Shown: positions 41,287 through 50,979, numbered from the stretch's first letter. The stretch is 64,000 nt of DNA from Durusdinium trenchii (GCA_963970005.1 CAXAMN010026683.1:396452-460451); one strand, 5' to 3'. The notes: generated from the sequence alone by a model not told the origin. Numbers and translations are program-made.

Positions 41287-41332
41287 CGCGCGCTCGGCGC
41301 GCTCGGCGCGCTCGGCGCGCTCGGTGCGCTCG
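41287..41332. repeat. (CGCGCTCGG)5 minisatellite
   Basis: Nine-base units, nearly perfect, with one T replacing C in a late unit. It would encode a Ser-Ala-Arg type tripeptide repeat in one plus frame. No gene context. Confidence 0.92.
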
Positions 41333-41694
41333 TCCGACCCGAAAACCGAACGCCCAGTCGGCGGGGGGCGATTCTGCCTGGACCATCGACCTGAAGCCTC
41401 TGGTGTTCGGGAGACCTGGAGGGAGAAAACCTGGGAGAGAGGAGGACGTGGATTTGGAGAACTGCCTTCATTTTAAGGGACGTTGCTGGCAATCCTTTCT
41501 TTTTGCTGATCCGTCTCTTGCTGTGATGGGAGCACTTAGAAGGAAGCAGTCCCTCACAGAGCAAGCAGGCCTCTAGGCCTGTAGTTCTTCAAGTTGAGGG
41601 GCTCAAACTTTCTAGAACCACTGCAGCATGTGGGGGGAGACCTGTCTTTCCTTCCCGCTTGGCCAGGCATTGGGAGGCGGTGAAGAGAGTTCGT
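41333..41694. other. Intergenic; no supported gene
   Basis: Nothing recognised. Confidence 0.45.
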
Positions 41695-41765
41695 TATCTC
41701 TCTCTCTCTCTCAGCAGAAGAAGAAGAAGAAGAAGAAGAAGAAGAAGAAGAAGAAGAAGAAGAAT
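41695..41765. repeat. (TC)n followed by (AAG)n
   Basis: (TC)n at about 41695-41712, then about 16 AAG units to 41765. A pyrimidine strand switches to a purine strand at the junction. Confidence 0.95.
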
Positions 41766-43633
41766 AAGAAGACACTTGACACTTTCAACAACACATATCA
41801 ACAAAACGGGATATTGAATACAGTCGTAATAAACATAAGAAACTTCCCACTTTCAAGTGGTTTCTTGAGGGGCTTTTTGCATATCTTTTCCGCTCCCAGG
41901 CGCTTGCGCGCGGAAGATAGGCCCGGGTTTCCGACGAGTCTGAGCGCTTGACATGGGCCGACAGGTCATTTTTGCGTGCCCAGCTTCAGCAGTTCAGAAT
42001 CAAGACACTACCCTCAAACCCAAAAAACAATTCAATAAATCTATCTACATATATATTATATATACATATAATACCATGGCCATGGCCTTTGAAGGTGATC
42101 GGTCTTCAACCAGGTGAGTGGCGGCTATTTTTTGAGCGCCCAAAAGGCGGTTTCGGGATGAGCTTGTCACCACTCCATCCAAAGAGATCCTTGACTTACG
42201 TGAAGATGTTCTTGGCCCCTCAGTAAGTAAGTCTCCCGTGTCTCAGTCTTTTTCTCCATTTTCGCCAGGAATGCCCTGCCAGAGGCAGCAGAAGGGGGGG
42301 AGGAGATGGGATCAGGTGGACGCGTCGCCCAGGTGGACCATTCGACGAGCAGTGAAGCATTTTTCACCTCATGAGGGGCCAAGTGGGTGGGGGCTTTTGC
42401 AATGCTGGTGTGGGAGGGGAAACACTGGTCAAACATGTGGGCTCGTGCAACCACTCTGATGAACTTTGGTATCTCACTCCAATTCCAACGAGTGGCGCTT
42501 TTGGGGTTCCCAAATAGGCTTCGGAATTTTCAGTGAGGACTTATCAGTTTCTCTTTTATCCAGAAGGTTCCTGGCAGACAATGTGTTTACTTCCTTCTTG
42601 TTTGATGCTTTCAGTTTGCACGAATTCCGAAAACACAGCCGATGGAGAAGAATGCCGTCCCAATGCATTCTATGGGGTTTAGAAATGGGTTTTGGAACAT
42701 ATAGCATCTCCAATCTCTTGCAGTACCTTACTTCATCCTATCTCTTCTCCTTTCGGCTTTCTGCTCTTTTCTGAAGGTCAGGGAGGTTTTTTGGGAGGTA
42801 AGGGGAACATTCTCCACTCTGGCCATCCAAGTGAGGGGAAACGTGTCTGGGATTTATTTATACAATCTTTTTAAAACATGAGGCTCTTGCCGGTGTGTCA
42901 GTTTTTCCTACACATGGCCCATGCATGTTCCGCATCGCAGAAGTTGTTCATTTGTTTTTTCACCATCATCAAGACTAACACGGCCTTGGTTGTGGTCCGG
43001 TCGGGGTTCGGTCGTGCCCCAGGGAGTGGAAGAGGTGGATGTGGACGTGGCCCTTCAGAGCACCGTGAGTCGCAATTCCACGCAGTGCCTTGGGCGAGCA
43101 CCGAGACATCGTCGAACGTATATCCGTCGTTTTCGGCGTGTGTTTGTGGATTGGGATTCGGTGGGGCGTTTTGTGTGGAGGGGGTGTCTGGGGCTCTCAA
43201 AAAGGCTTGGTACTCTGGCGGCATGGATTTCGCGCCCACTTGAGGGACGATTCAGGGACGATACACGGGACTGGAATTGTTCACTTGAGGGTGAACCCGA
43301 AGCTTGGCTCCAGTTGGGGGAGGAAGAATCGTCTTCCCTTGTCATAATCATCTTCCCTTCCTTCTTAGCGAACTTTATGGCCTGTGGACGTCCTGCCCAT
43401 CTTGAATTGGATAGCTTGTCGTTGGCTTGGTGACCATACTGATTGGTTGGGGTCGGGGATCAACATGGAGATGCTTACCAGCGCGCATGAGGTCAGATTG
43501 CACGTGTTCCTTTTATTTTTGAGTTTTTTTCTTTTACCAATCCGCCATCTCTTCAGACCGCTGCTGAGCCAACTGTGGGCTCTACTGACTTTGGGCAGTA
43601 AAAATACACCTGCAAGAACCCACACAAACCATC
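41766..43633. other. Gene-poor; weak exon-like segment near 43021
   Basis: At 43021-43064 (+) an acceptor-like GTGCCCCAG and a GTGAGT donor bracket a short segment reading EEVDVDVALQST. (TA)-rich sequence lies at 42048-42070. Nothing else is supportable before E2. Confidence 0.35.
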
Positions 43634-43638
43634 CTACT
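43634..43638. repeat. E2 target-site duplication, low-coordinate side (CTACT)
   Basis: CTACT also occurs at 51083-51087, directly outside the other LTR. Confidence 0.85.
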
Positions 43639-43721
43639 GATGGTAGCCCTTGCTCCGCGCACCGCGCGGACCTGTTTTCCTCTTGGGCGTAAAAGTCCCT
43701 GCACGGTCGACCAAATCAACA
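43639..43721 (-). repeat. E2 3' LTR, 83 bp
   Basis: Identical over its length to 51000-51082. On the coding (minus) strand it begins TGTTGATTTGG and ends GGCTACCATC. If a canonical CA end is preferred it is one base longer and the duplication becomes 4 bp. It contains a GC-rich inverted repeat, CCGCG and CGCGG, separated by a few bases. It is exceptionally short for a 7.4-kb element. Confidence 0.9.
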
Positions 43722-43736
43722 CTCCATCTACTTTCT
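43722..43736 (-). promoter_or_regulatory. E2 polypurine tract
   Basis: On the minus strand AGAAAGTAGATGGAG precedes the 3' LTR. The stop codon of the third ORF (TAG, 43730-43728) lies inside this tract, so coding sequence runs right up to the LTR. Confidence 0.65.
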
Positions 43737-44387
43737 AAATTGGCGAGGGATCGAACTGCCGGGCAACATTGAACCGCTGGACATGCTCTGGCCGCAAGCA
43801 TTCAAGTAATCCACCAGATCTTTCAACCCTGGTGACCCTGTCTTATAATGGCTCACGCAGTAGGATCGATAGCTGGCGAGATCAGGATCGTTGGGATCAC
43901 GCATTTCCTCATAGGTCTTCACACCCTTGTACTTGCCAAAGGCCACTAAAGAGGATCCCCACTGGCTGATCGACGTCACACCGGGCGGCAGATTGCCTTG
44001 GGGATACGGAGACTGGGCCTGCTCCGGCGACACCGGCATCGGAATGGGCATGGTCGCTCCCACCGACGAAGCAACATATGAGGCCATCTCTGGGCCTGTG
44101 GACTTCTTTTCTTCACGAAGACGCTTGCAAGCATCGGTCATAGTTCCAGAAGGGGAACCCTCCCACTTGAGGTCAAGTGAGATATCTTCGACATCTTGCA
44201 CACGCTTCATCAGGGCATCCCATGCACCACATTTCCTGGCTTTGAGAACCAGGCGGAAACACTCGTCAGCTTCGGCTGGAGTGAAAACACCCTTAGAGTT
44301 CATGACCATGATCACTCGCACACGAACGGAAATCAAGCTCGACTTGTTCCACTCTCTTGGAGAAAGCTTGAACCATGTAACAAACAC
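43728..44387 (-). CDS. E2 third ORF with FGKYKG module, downstream of RNase H
   Basis: Open for 219 codons with a nominal TTG start. The first ATGs are at 44309 and 44303, giving about 193 codons (MVMNSKGVFTPAEADECFRL). The N-terminal half is a charged helical region. A Pro-rich linker follows. Then comes VAFGKYKGVKTYEEMRDPND, with a following Y-x-x-Y and LVDYLNACG. This matches the FGQHQGLTYHEV module in the Gag region of E1 (FG-x-[HY]-[KQ]-G, TY-x-E, then an aromatic pair and a D[FY]L). The ORF sits where retroviruses keep env, between RNase H and the LTR, but nothing in it is membrane-like. Function unknown. A subgenomic or spliced RNA would be needed to express it, since RNase H ends at a stop 229 bases upstream. 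Confidence 0.7.
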   Translation of the reverse strand: MFVTWFKLSPREWNKSSLISVRVRVIMVMNSKGVFTPAEADECFRLVLKARKCGAWDALMKRVQDVEDISLDLKWEGSPSGTMTDACKRLREEKKSTGPEMASYVASSVGATMPIPMPVSPEQAQSPYPQGNLPPGVTSISQWGSSLVAFGKYKGVKTYEEMRDPNDPDLASYRSYCVSHYKTGSPGLKDLVDYLNACGQSMSSGSMLPGSSIPRQFRK

Positions 44388-44615
44388 GGAGGTTGTTTGG
44401 ATATTATTCTGCTCGGCAGGGTTAGGTTCTACTCAAATAAACAAAACACATGCATCATGAATTTACTCTCTGCAGAAACAAGCACGACAAACAAACAAAA
44501 AAGGATAGGCGGCAGCTTCACTATGGTTTGGTATTCATCAACCCTTAAGTGCATCACTCAAAATAACTCGTTATTATCCCTTGAGACTATATGCACTCAT
44601 GAATACGACACAGTG

Positions 44616-46484
44616 CTATTCATGCGCTGCGCTATCATGTGACTTGGTCTTCTGCACGAACTGTTTCCTGCGATCACGTTCCTGGGCTCTGCGCTCAAGT
44701 ACCAAGGCCTCCGGGCTAATTTGGTAACGAGCGGTCCTTAGGCACGCTCTGACAAGATCGAATGCCTCAGGACTCTCCTTGGTGAGAGAGTCAGCCAACA
44801 TCCTATCCGTTGGTATCCACCGGATATGAGCTCTCATACGACTAATGCTATCCCTAAGGATGACGATATCGATCGAAGTCCGACGGTCTTCTAGCGTCGG
44901 AGAGGATTGAGCAATTAGATGGTCGTATAAAGACTTGCAATCGGTTACTAGCAACACCAAACGGTTTCCAAGGCCAGTCCATAGGCTCTGAGACAGTCGA
45001 GGTCCATCCAGGGCCTCTGACAAAATCAAACTTGTCCATTCAAGCATGCTCGAGGCAACTGACATGCTTTGAGCCTCAGCACTAAGTGTGGAGCTCACCA
45101 CTCGAGGAAGGCGGAAGCTTTTCCAGTAGGCGGGCGTCCAAGAACAGTCGGTTCCCTTGTTTACATCTTGGTGAACGAAACTCACCATGAAACCCGCTTG
45201 AGTGGCCCCCGCTCTGGCGTTGGCAAACGCTGCATCGGAATGACACATCAAACCTAACTCACCCGGGGGGATTGAACAGTAATGGATCTTCTGATCTGCA
45301 TGTTGTCGCGCCCTACGAACAGCATGATTTGCAGCAATTGCATCTCCTATTGTGGGCTTTGGAAACGATTGTTGGGAGAACGATACTTGTGTTCCAAGAT
45401 CAGGTCGGGACTGGTTTGCTAGCCAGTTAAGGCTTCCGTTCACAGCCCTCAAACAGCTAATCTCCTTGTCATCAAGGGGGACATCCCTATCCCTACATCG
45501 CTCCCTACTCATATGGATGGGTCGGATTTTATGAGCAAACTTTTCTTGACTCATAGTGATCTCGAAGGTTTCCATGTTTTGCTCATACTGGGCACCGCAA
45601 AAATCCCCCGATCCTTGCCGCCACTTGCGGAATTCGAAAACCTTCTGCAATTCGGAAATGGCGTTGGTGTAGGCTGTCCCACAACCCCCTGTGACACAAT
45701 CGTCAACGTGCACTCCATAGACCCCTTTTAGCTGTCCATGTTCTCTAACATAGAACAAGCACGCATCAAATCGAGACCGTTCGAACCCAACACGGACAAG
45801 TTCTTGGTGCAGCTTCCGATACCATGCTGAGGGGGAGTCATTGAGACCGTACACATGACCTACTACCTCAATCAAGGCGTTCTCTGGCACACCTGGTATT
45901 CCTCCCTTCGGAAGGCTAGCGTACAGAGGTCGATACCGCTTGGGGAGATCCCCTGCGGCCAGGAATGCACCCTTGATATCTCCCAAGGACATGCGCCAAC
46001 GGTGGGAAGCCAACAGCTGAAACAGCATGTTCCTACCAACTTGGGACAAGGTGGGACTTTGAAGGTCTCCAGCGCTGGCCTTTTCGCTCAAGTCGGGATC
46101 GAGGTGACCTTGGAGACACCACCTAGCCTTAACTCTGGGAGCGGAATCATCCTCCTGCTTGATGGTAATGACATATCGGCTACCCATGATTCGATGTTGG
46201 AGGTGTTTCCTGACATCATCGGCTTCGGGGCCTAGAACTAACCGCGCAGCATGCTTCGAGAGGATGGTGTTCCACTCGAGCAATTTCGCTTCATCCACTC
46301 TGATTTGCAGTTCAAGGGGGTTCCCCGTGACGGGTATCTCTTTGGACGCTTTCTTCTTCATGTAGGCTGCTACCAAGACTTCATGTGATGCTCCGTTGTT
46401 GTACATGGTAACTAGGTCATTTATCTCTTCTAATGTGAGGTTCTCAGCTCTCCTAACCAGTTTGGCCTGTGTGAGGTGTTCCAC
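44616..46484 (-). CDS. E2 reverse transcriptase and RNase H
   Basis: 622 codons from a nominal GTG; the frame is open and protein-like further upstream to about 46.68 kb (reading PQQAKAEPSSEPPADP and KKPTTGWEDDQLCVQ). RT aspartates are D169 (LGDIKGAF) and the HVDD box at 259-262. RNase H has D417 (CHSDAAF), E470 (TLSAEAQ), D515 (VTDCKSL) and D565 (LADSLTK). All catalytic residues are present. It is -1 in frame to the Gag-integrase ORF, and the two overlap. The C-terminal tail is basic. Confidence 0.93.
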   Translation of the reverse strand: MEHLTQAKLVRRAENLTLEEINDLVTMYNNGASHEVLVAAYMKKKASKEIPVTGNPLELQIRVDEAKLLEWNTILSKHAARLVLGPEADDVRKHLQHRIMGSRYVITIKQEDDSAPRVKARWCLQGHLDPDLSEKASAGDLQSPTLSQVGRNMLFQLLASHRWRMSLGDIKGAFLAAGDLPKRYRPLYASLPKGGIPGVPENALIEVVGHVYGLNDSPSAWYRKLHQELVRVGFERSRFDACLFYVREHGQLKGVYGVHVDDCVTGGCGTAYTNAISELQKVFEFRKWRQGSGDFCGAQYEQNMETFEITMSQEKFAHKIRPIHMSRERCRDRDVPLDDKEISCLRAVNGSLNWLANQSRPDLGTQVSFSQQSFPKPTIGDAIAANHAVRRARQHADQKIHYCSIPPGELGLMCHSDAAFANARAGATQAGFMVSFVHQDVNKGTDCSWTPAYWKSFRLPRVVSSTLSAEAQSMSVASSMLEWTSLILSEALDGPRLSQSLWTGLGNRLVLLVTDCKSLYDHLIAQSSPTLEDRRTSIDIVILRDSISRMRAHIRWIPTDRMLADSLTKESPEAFDLVRACLRTARYQISPEALVLERRAQERDRRKQFVQKTKSHDSAAHE

Positions 46485-49400
46485 TGAACAGATGGTGATT
46501 TCATCCTTTGCAAAGGTTTCCCCTGTTGCTTGAACACAGAGCTGATCGTCTTCCCACCCTGTGGTCGGCTTCTTAGTCGAAGGCTGGGAGGACTCTGGTA
46601 GGTCCTCAGCTGAACGCTTGAGTCCATGCGGATCAGCAGGAGGCTCTGACGATGGCTCTGCTTTTGCCTGTTGGGGAGAATCCTGAATGATGCAGGGACG
46701 ATTTCCTGCATCATTTCTTGGAAGTCTTCATCTGCCATACGTCCAGGTCGATACAAAGCCATCGGGCCGTCTTTCTGGAGAATCCTACGACGAGGTCTGA
46801 CGGGACCATAGCCTGTTTCCGGATCTACTGTGTCTGGATCTGGTCGAGTGGTCGACTGGTCAACAGGCTGTGGCAATTCTGCCTCGCGAAAATCAGTGGC
46901 TTTGTCCTGGACGGGTACGGGTGGTAGCTCCTCTCCGTTGAGGTTAGCTTGCATATCGACATCTGACGATTTGGGCTGACCACCCGCTGCCGTTTTGTCC
47001 AGCACAGACTGGGGGACTGAACCCCTGTCGGCTTCATCAGACCGAGTGTCCTCTGATGACTCTCCGGGATAGGCGTCAGGCACTAGATCGATATACTGTT
47101 TGCTTGACAGTTGACCCGATTCGATGAGATGTTTGATTCCCAAAAATTCCATATTTGGAGTCTCTACTAGTTTGATCTCATCCTGTGTCGACGAACGAAC
47201 TTGTTCCGGGGCACACCGAAAAATCTGTCTCTTATGGATGATCACCAAATTGCGTCCGACATACCCTAACACTACAGCAGGACCACACCATCGACCACTT
47301 TTCTCCAGAGACCCATGAACCCATTTTTGTGACCTCCAAAAGGCTATGTAGGTACCTGGCGCATACGTTGTGGTCACTCGAGGTCTAGCTGCCAGGGCCA
47401 AACGAAGGGCCTTGCTGTCTTGCAGATCGAGGACGGCTTTGCGAGCTGCAGCTCGAATAGCCACTTGTTTGGCTACTGCTTCTTCATAGAGAGCTGCAGT
47501 GGCAGGGACTATGTCCAACGGCTCGTCCAACAAATTTTCAGGCACTCTCGGATTCTTTCCAAACACAAATTGGGAAGGTGTCATACCATATACCTGAATC
47601 AGTTGGTTCTTGCAATGAGCAGCATGGACACAATCCAACCATTCTTCTTGCGTACGGGGTTCATGCTCAGTCAACACTTGGTCTAACACCCTGCTAAACC
47701 AACCACCATGAACCTCGACCTTGCCCAGTTGCCAGTGGGCGTCTGCCGCCGTCAGCTTAAATGAGGCGCCGCCCTGTTCAAGGACAAGTGAAAAGGCGTC
47801 AGCGATGTTTGCCCTGTGCGAATCACAAATCACTTCCTGGGGCATACCAGCCCATGAAACCCACCGTTCCATGAACACTTGACGCATGACCTGAGCTGTC
47901 TCTTTCCGGAATATCGGCACCACCATCTGAAGCGAACTGGCAAAGTCCACTATATTAATAGCTGGAATTCGCTGATTGGTCTGCCATCCCTTGAGATACT
48001 TAACATCCACCCCTACAACAGCATTGAACTCAGTCACCCTTGTGGTTTGAGCAGGAAGGGCTACCTTGGGGTTCTTTTGGGCTTCGCATTGATCGCACTG
48101 GAATCGACGGGCAGCATCGATGGCAGCTACTGATGCTCCTCCATGCTTGAGGACCCTTAGCAACACGGCTTGAGAAGGATGGCCTAAGTTGTTATGCAAC
48201 TTACGGAGGCTTGATCCGATCTTATCTTCTGGCTCTTGGTTCAGTTCCTCAAGCGAATGAGCGACGAGACACTCGATGTTCCGGTCATCCATCACTATGA
48301 GACACTCAGCTTCCGGGAGTCCTTTGACAGTGCGAAGAACAGCTTTCACAAAGGCTGGAGTGTACTTACCTGCAAAAGTACTGATCGCTCCTACCTGAGG
48401 GTGACTGCCGGCCACTACTTGATGTCTGGAGTGATCTCCATGGGACGACCCGGGGCATCGTTTGGCAATTCCCTTCATGCACTCATGTGAGACCAACAAA
48501 TTTGTGGTCTTCCGGATCAGGTCGCCACCTGGGATTCGAAGGCCATACTGACACATATCGACGACGATCATGTGCATGAACTTGGTCAGTTTCACCATGC
48601 TGGGGTGATGCCAAGCTACAGAATCTTTGGGGTGTTCGAACAAACATTGTCCACCATACGAAAACTGCAGTTCCATGAGTTCACAACAAAACTGAATGAA
48701 CACCCTGGTCCAAAATTCCCGTTGAGCGACCTCCTTATCAGTCATGTGTAGGCGGTTGAGGTGCCACCATCCACCTGCCCACGTGCATGGAGGGCAACAC
48801 ACTAACAACTTGGGTCGGCTTGTTCGAACATGCTCCTTGAGTGCATCACGATCGGCTCGGCGGCGGAAATCCCAACCTGTGCATAAGTCGGCCGACAACA
48901 CAGACCATCCGACCTTTGCACCTTCAAGCGCAAAACGAGGCGGAGAAAACACTTCGATGATATCAAAGGATGAACCCTTGACAGGACCGGGAGCCTGCAG
49001 CTGAGCCATGAGCTGCCGATGTTGTTTGGCAGTCCAGTGCATGACACTCAGCTTTTCGTCCTGGGCCCCGACGGGGATCGGAACTGACGCATCGGGTCGG
49101 AGTTGGAAGATGGTGGTTCCGGTCCACGGCTTCGAATCATGTTTGCGATGGGCTCTCTCCGGATCGGTCCACAAATCTTCTGTTGTTCGGAGGACGGAGG
49201 CCGGGCTATCGACGGTAGTAGTTCGACTGGCCTGAAGAAGATGCACGTCGATTGGACACTGTGTGTTGTTTGGTGTGAACAAGGTTTCCCTGGGCTTACG
49301 ATGGTGTCTAATCACAATGCGTTCTTGAGGCCTATACTCCCAATAGTCTTTCTGTTTTTGGGGATGACGATCATACGCCACCGAGAGGCATGCTGTCGGC

Positions 49401-50917
49401 TCTGGAGTGGCCTGCTCGTCATGGGCCAGCGGCAGAAACATGGTTTGAGCCTGACTTGGGAAATCGGACACCTTGATGGCATACTGTCCAGCTGCATTGA
49501 CCTCCAGGGGCACCCGAACTCGATCAGGAAAAACTTGCAGGGTGTCACCTGAAAAATCAACTTGAGCCTGCAACTTCTTCAGGGCAGGCCGAGAAAGCAA
49601 CAAGGGAGCTCTCCCTTTAACTACGGCAGCTGTCACATAGCCGGGGCGTCCGGCCAAGAAGACGGGCATGTCCACCACAGTTTCACTCATTTCTTGTTCA
49701 CCATTCCCATAGCGGAAACTATTGCGTTCCGCCTTTTCTGGTCGGGGAGCAATACCATGTCTTTGCCAAATGTCCTTAAAGGAGTTCAGCGTGTCGCGAC
49801 CGATGATTGTTTTCCCGTAGCCGCTGTCCAGTACTGCAAAACCTGGACTGCTCACCAATAGCACTTCATGTTCCTCACAGCGAGCAGCAGTACATACAAA
49901 ATGTTCAAGTGGCTCACAGACTTGGACAGTTCCTGCAGCATGGCTTGGAGCCTGGTGGGAAGCCGATGACGAAGAGCCCTGGCGACACTCTCGTTGCCAA
50001 TGTCCCAGTTTTCCGCACTTACGGCCTCGTGTCCGTTGCTTCAGCTCCTCCACCTGAACCCTGAAGGACCGTTTGAAGTCCTTGGACGCTCCAGCTCCCT
50101 TGCGGGCATCAGGCGCAGAAAAACGACGTCCTTTTTGCACCATGTTCAACTCAGCCCTCTTTTCTTTCCATGTCGCAGCTAAAATCTCAGCTGCCTCTTC
50201 CTCCTCGAAGCCCTCTGTGTCACCAGCTGAAAATGAAGGATCCTCTTCATGATGGCCATGTTCGGCCAAAAACAACTCCACATCACGAAACCCGTCATAC
50301 GACGGCTCGTCCAGGGGTTCTGACACAGAAGAGGGGTCGTCCAAGGTCACAGCGGCAACGGCTCGCTTCTTGGGCACCACATAGTCCGGGAAGCAAGACC
50401 TCATCGATTGCGAGACCTGATCAAACTTCAAGTCCCCTTGAGCACGTGCCAGTACGACCGCACGTTGTTCAGCTTGAAGACCACTGCAATTCAGGAGTAT
50501 CCATCCACGAGCTTCTTCAGGGAATTTCACTCCAGTCTTTCGCGCACAGCGGTCGAAGGTTTCACGGCTTCGAGCACACCATTGGCGGACACTCTCGCCC
50601 TCTGTCGCCTTCAGGGCGAATACAGCAGCTATGTTTTCTCCTATCTCATCTGTCCGGTCCAATTCCGGCCAACGTTTGTCAAGGAGGTCGAAGATCACCT
50701 TGTCCCCGCCCTTGACCTGGTAGTCACTCTCCTTGAGGTGCTCGATAACCTCGAGCGCACGGCCAGAAAGAAGAGTCCAAACAAAAGATCCACGAGAATC
50801 TTCAGCCAGCTTGTCCATGGTCCGCATTTTGTTCACGACCCATTGTTTCCACCTCCTATACTCTCGGTGATCACAGTCTTCTCCGTTGAAATAACGGAGA
50901 GAAGTGCCAGCCTCCAT
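46430..50917 (-). CDS. E2 Gag, protease, methyltransferase-like domain and integrase
   Basis: 1495 codons from an ATG 80 bases inside the 5' LTR primer site. Gag: about 1-270. Zinc knuckle: RGRKCGKLGHWQREC at about 298-311, with Gly where the first Cys should be. Protease: FAVLDSGYGKTIIG, with DSG at 364-366. Residues 650-850 resemble a C5-cytosine methyltransferase Rossmann core: IIEVFSPPRFALEGAKVGWS, then LLVCCPPCTWAGG (Pro-Cys motif at 709-711) and LFEHPKDSVAW (ENV-like motif at about 760). Integrase: H908/H913 with C941/C944, D971, D1032 and E1068, an exact DD35E, then an SH3-like C-terminal domain (about 1185-1240) ending RCAPEQVR. The last 80 or so codons after about 46.68 kb are out of the true frame: a C lost from a C5 run (G tract at 46673-46676) would explain it. 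Confidence 0.9.
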   Translation of the reverse strand: MEAGTSLRYFNGEDCDHREYRRWKQWVVNKMRTMDKLAEDSRGSFVWTLLSGRALEVIEHLKESDYQVKGGDKVIFDLLDKRWPELDRTDEIGENIAAVFALKATEGESVRQWCARSRETFDRCARKTGVKFPEEARGWILLNCSGLQAEQRAVVLARAQGDLKFDQVSQSMRSCFPDYVVPKKRAVAAVTLDDPSSVSEPLDEPSYDGFRDVELFLAEHGHHEEDPSFSAGDTEGFEEEEAAEILAATWKEKRAELNMVQKGRRFSAPDARKGAGASKDFKRSFRVQVEELKQRTRGRKCGKLGHWQRECRQGSSSSASHQAPSHAAGTVQVCEPLEHFVCTAARCEEHEVLLVSSPGFAVLDSGYGKTIIGRDTLNSFKDIWQRHGIAPRPEKAERNSFRYGNGEQEMSETVVDMPVFLAGRPGYVTAAVVKGRAPLLLSRPALKKLQAQVDFSGDTLQVFPDRVRVPLEVNAAGQYAIKVSDFPSQAQTMFLPLAHDEQATPEPTACLSVAYDRHPQKQKDYWEYRPQERIVIRHHRKPRETLFTPNNTQCPIDVHLLQASRTTTVDSPASVLRTTEDLWTDPERAHRKHDSKPWTGTTIFQLRPDASVPIPVGAQDEKLSVMHWTAKQHRQLMAQLQAPGPVKGSSFDIIEVFSPPRFALEGAKVGWSVLSADLCTGWDFRRRADRDALKEHVRTSRPKLLVCCPPCTWAGGWWHLNRLHMTDKEVAQREFWTRVFIQFCCELMELQFSYGGQCLFEHPKDSVAWHHPSMVKLTKFMHMIVVDMCQYGLRIPGGDLIRKTTNLLVSHECMKGIAKRCPGSSHGDHSRHQVVAGSHPQVGAISTFAGKYTPAFVKAVLRTVKGLPEAECLIVMDDRNIECLVAHSLEELNQEPEDKIGSSLRKLHNNLGHPSQAVLLRVLKHGGASVAAIDAARRFQCDQCEAQKNPKVALPAQTTRVTEFNAVVGVDVKYLKGWQTNQRIPAINIVDFASSLQMVVPIFRKETAQVMRQVFMERWVSWAGMPQEVICDSHRANIADAFSLVLEQGGASFKLTAADAHWQLGKVEVHGGWFSRVLDQVLTEHEPRTQEEWLDCVHAAHCKNQLIQVYGMTPSQFVFGKNPRVPENLLDEPLDIVPATAALYEEAVAKQVAIRAAARKAVLDLQDSKALRLALAARPRVTTTYAPGTYIAFWRSQKWVHGSLEKSGRWCGPAVVLGYVGRNLVIIHKRQIFRCAPEQVRSSTQDEIKLVETPNMEFLGIKHLIESGQLSSKQYIDLVPDAYPGESSEDTRSDEADRGSVPQSVLDKTAAGGQPKSSDVDMQANLNGEELPPVPVQDKATDFREAELPQPVDQSTTRPDPDTVDPETGYGPVRPRRRILQKDGPMALYRPGRMADEDFQEMMQEIVPASFRILPNRQKQSHRQSLLLIRMDSSVQLRTYQSPPSLRLRSRPQGGKTISSVFKQQGKPLQRMKSPSVQWNTSHRPNWLGELRTSH

Positions 50918-50979
50918 AGCAGCACGGTCGACGACCTAGGTATGCGTCCAGCACACCGAATCCTACAGGAGTCAGGATT

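Noticed and set aside
41287..41332. CRISPR-like or regulatory array
   Set aside because: Contiguous 9-bp units without spacers; a plain minisatellite.
43728..44309. Envelope gene in E2
   Set aside because: The ORF is in the env position but has no signal peptide, membrane segment or glycoprotein features.
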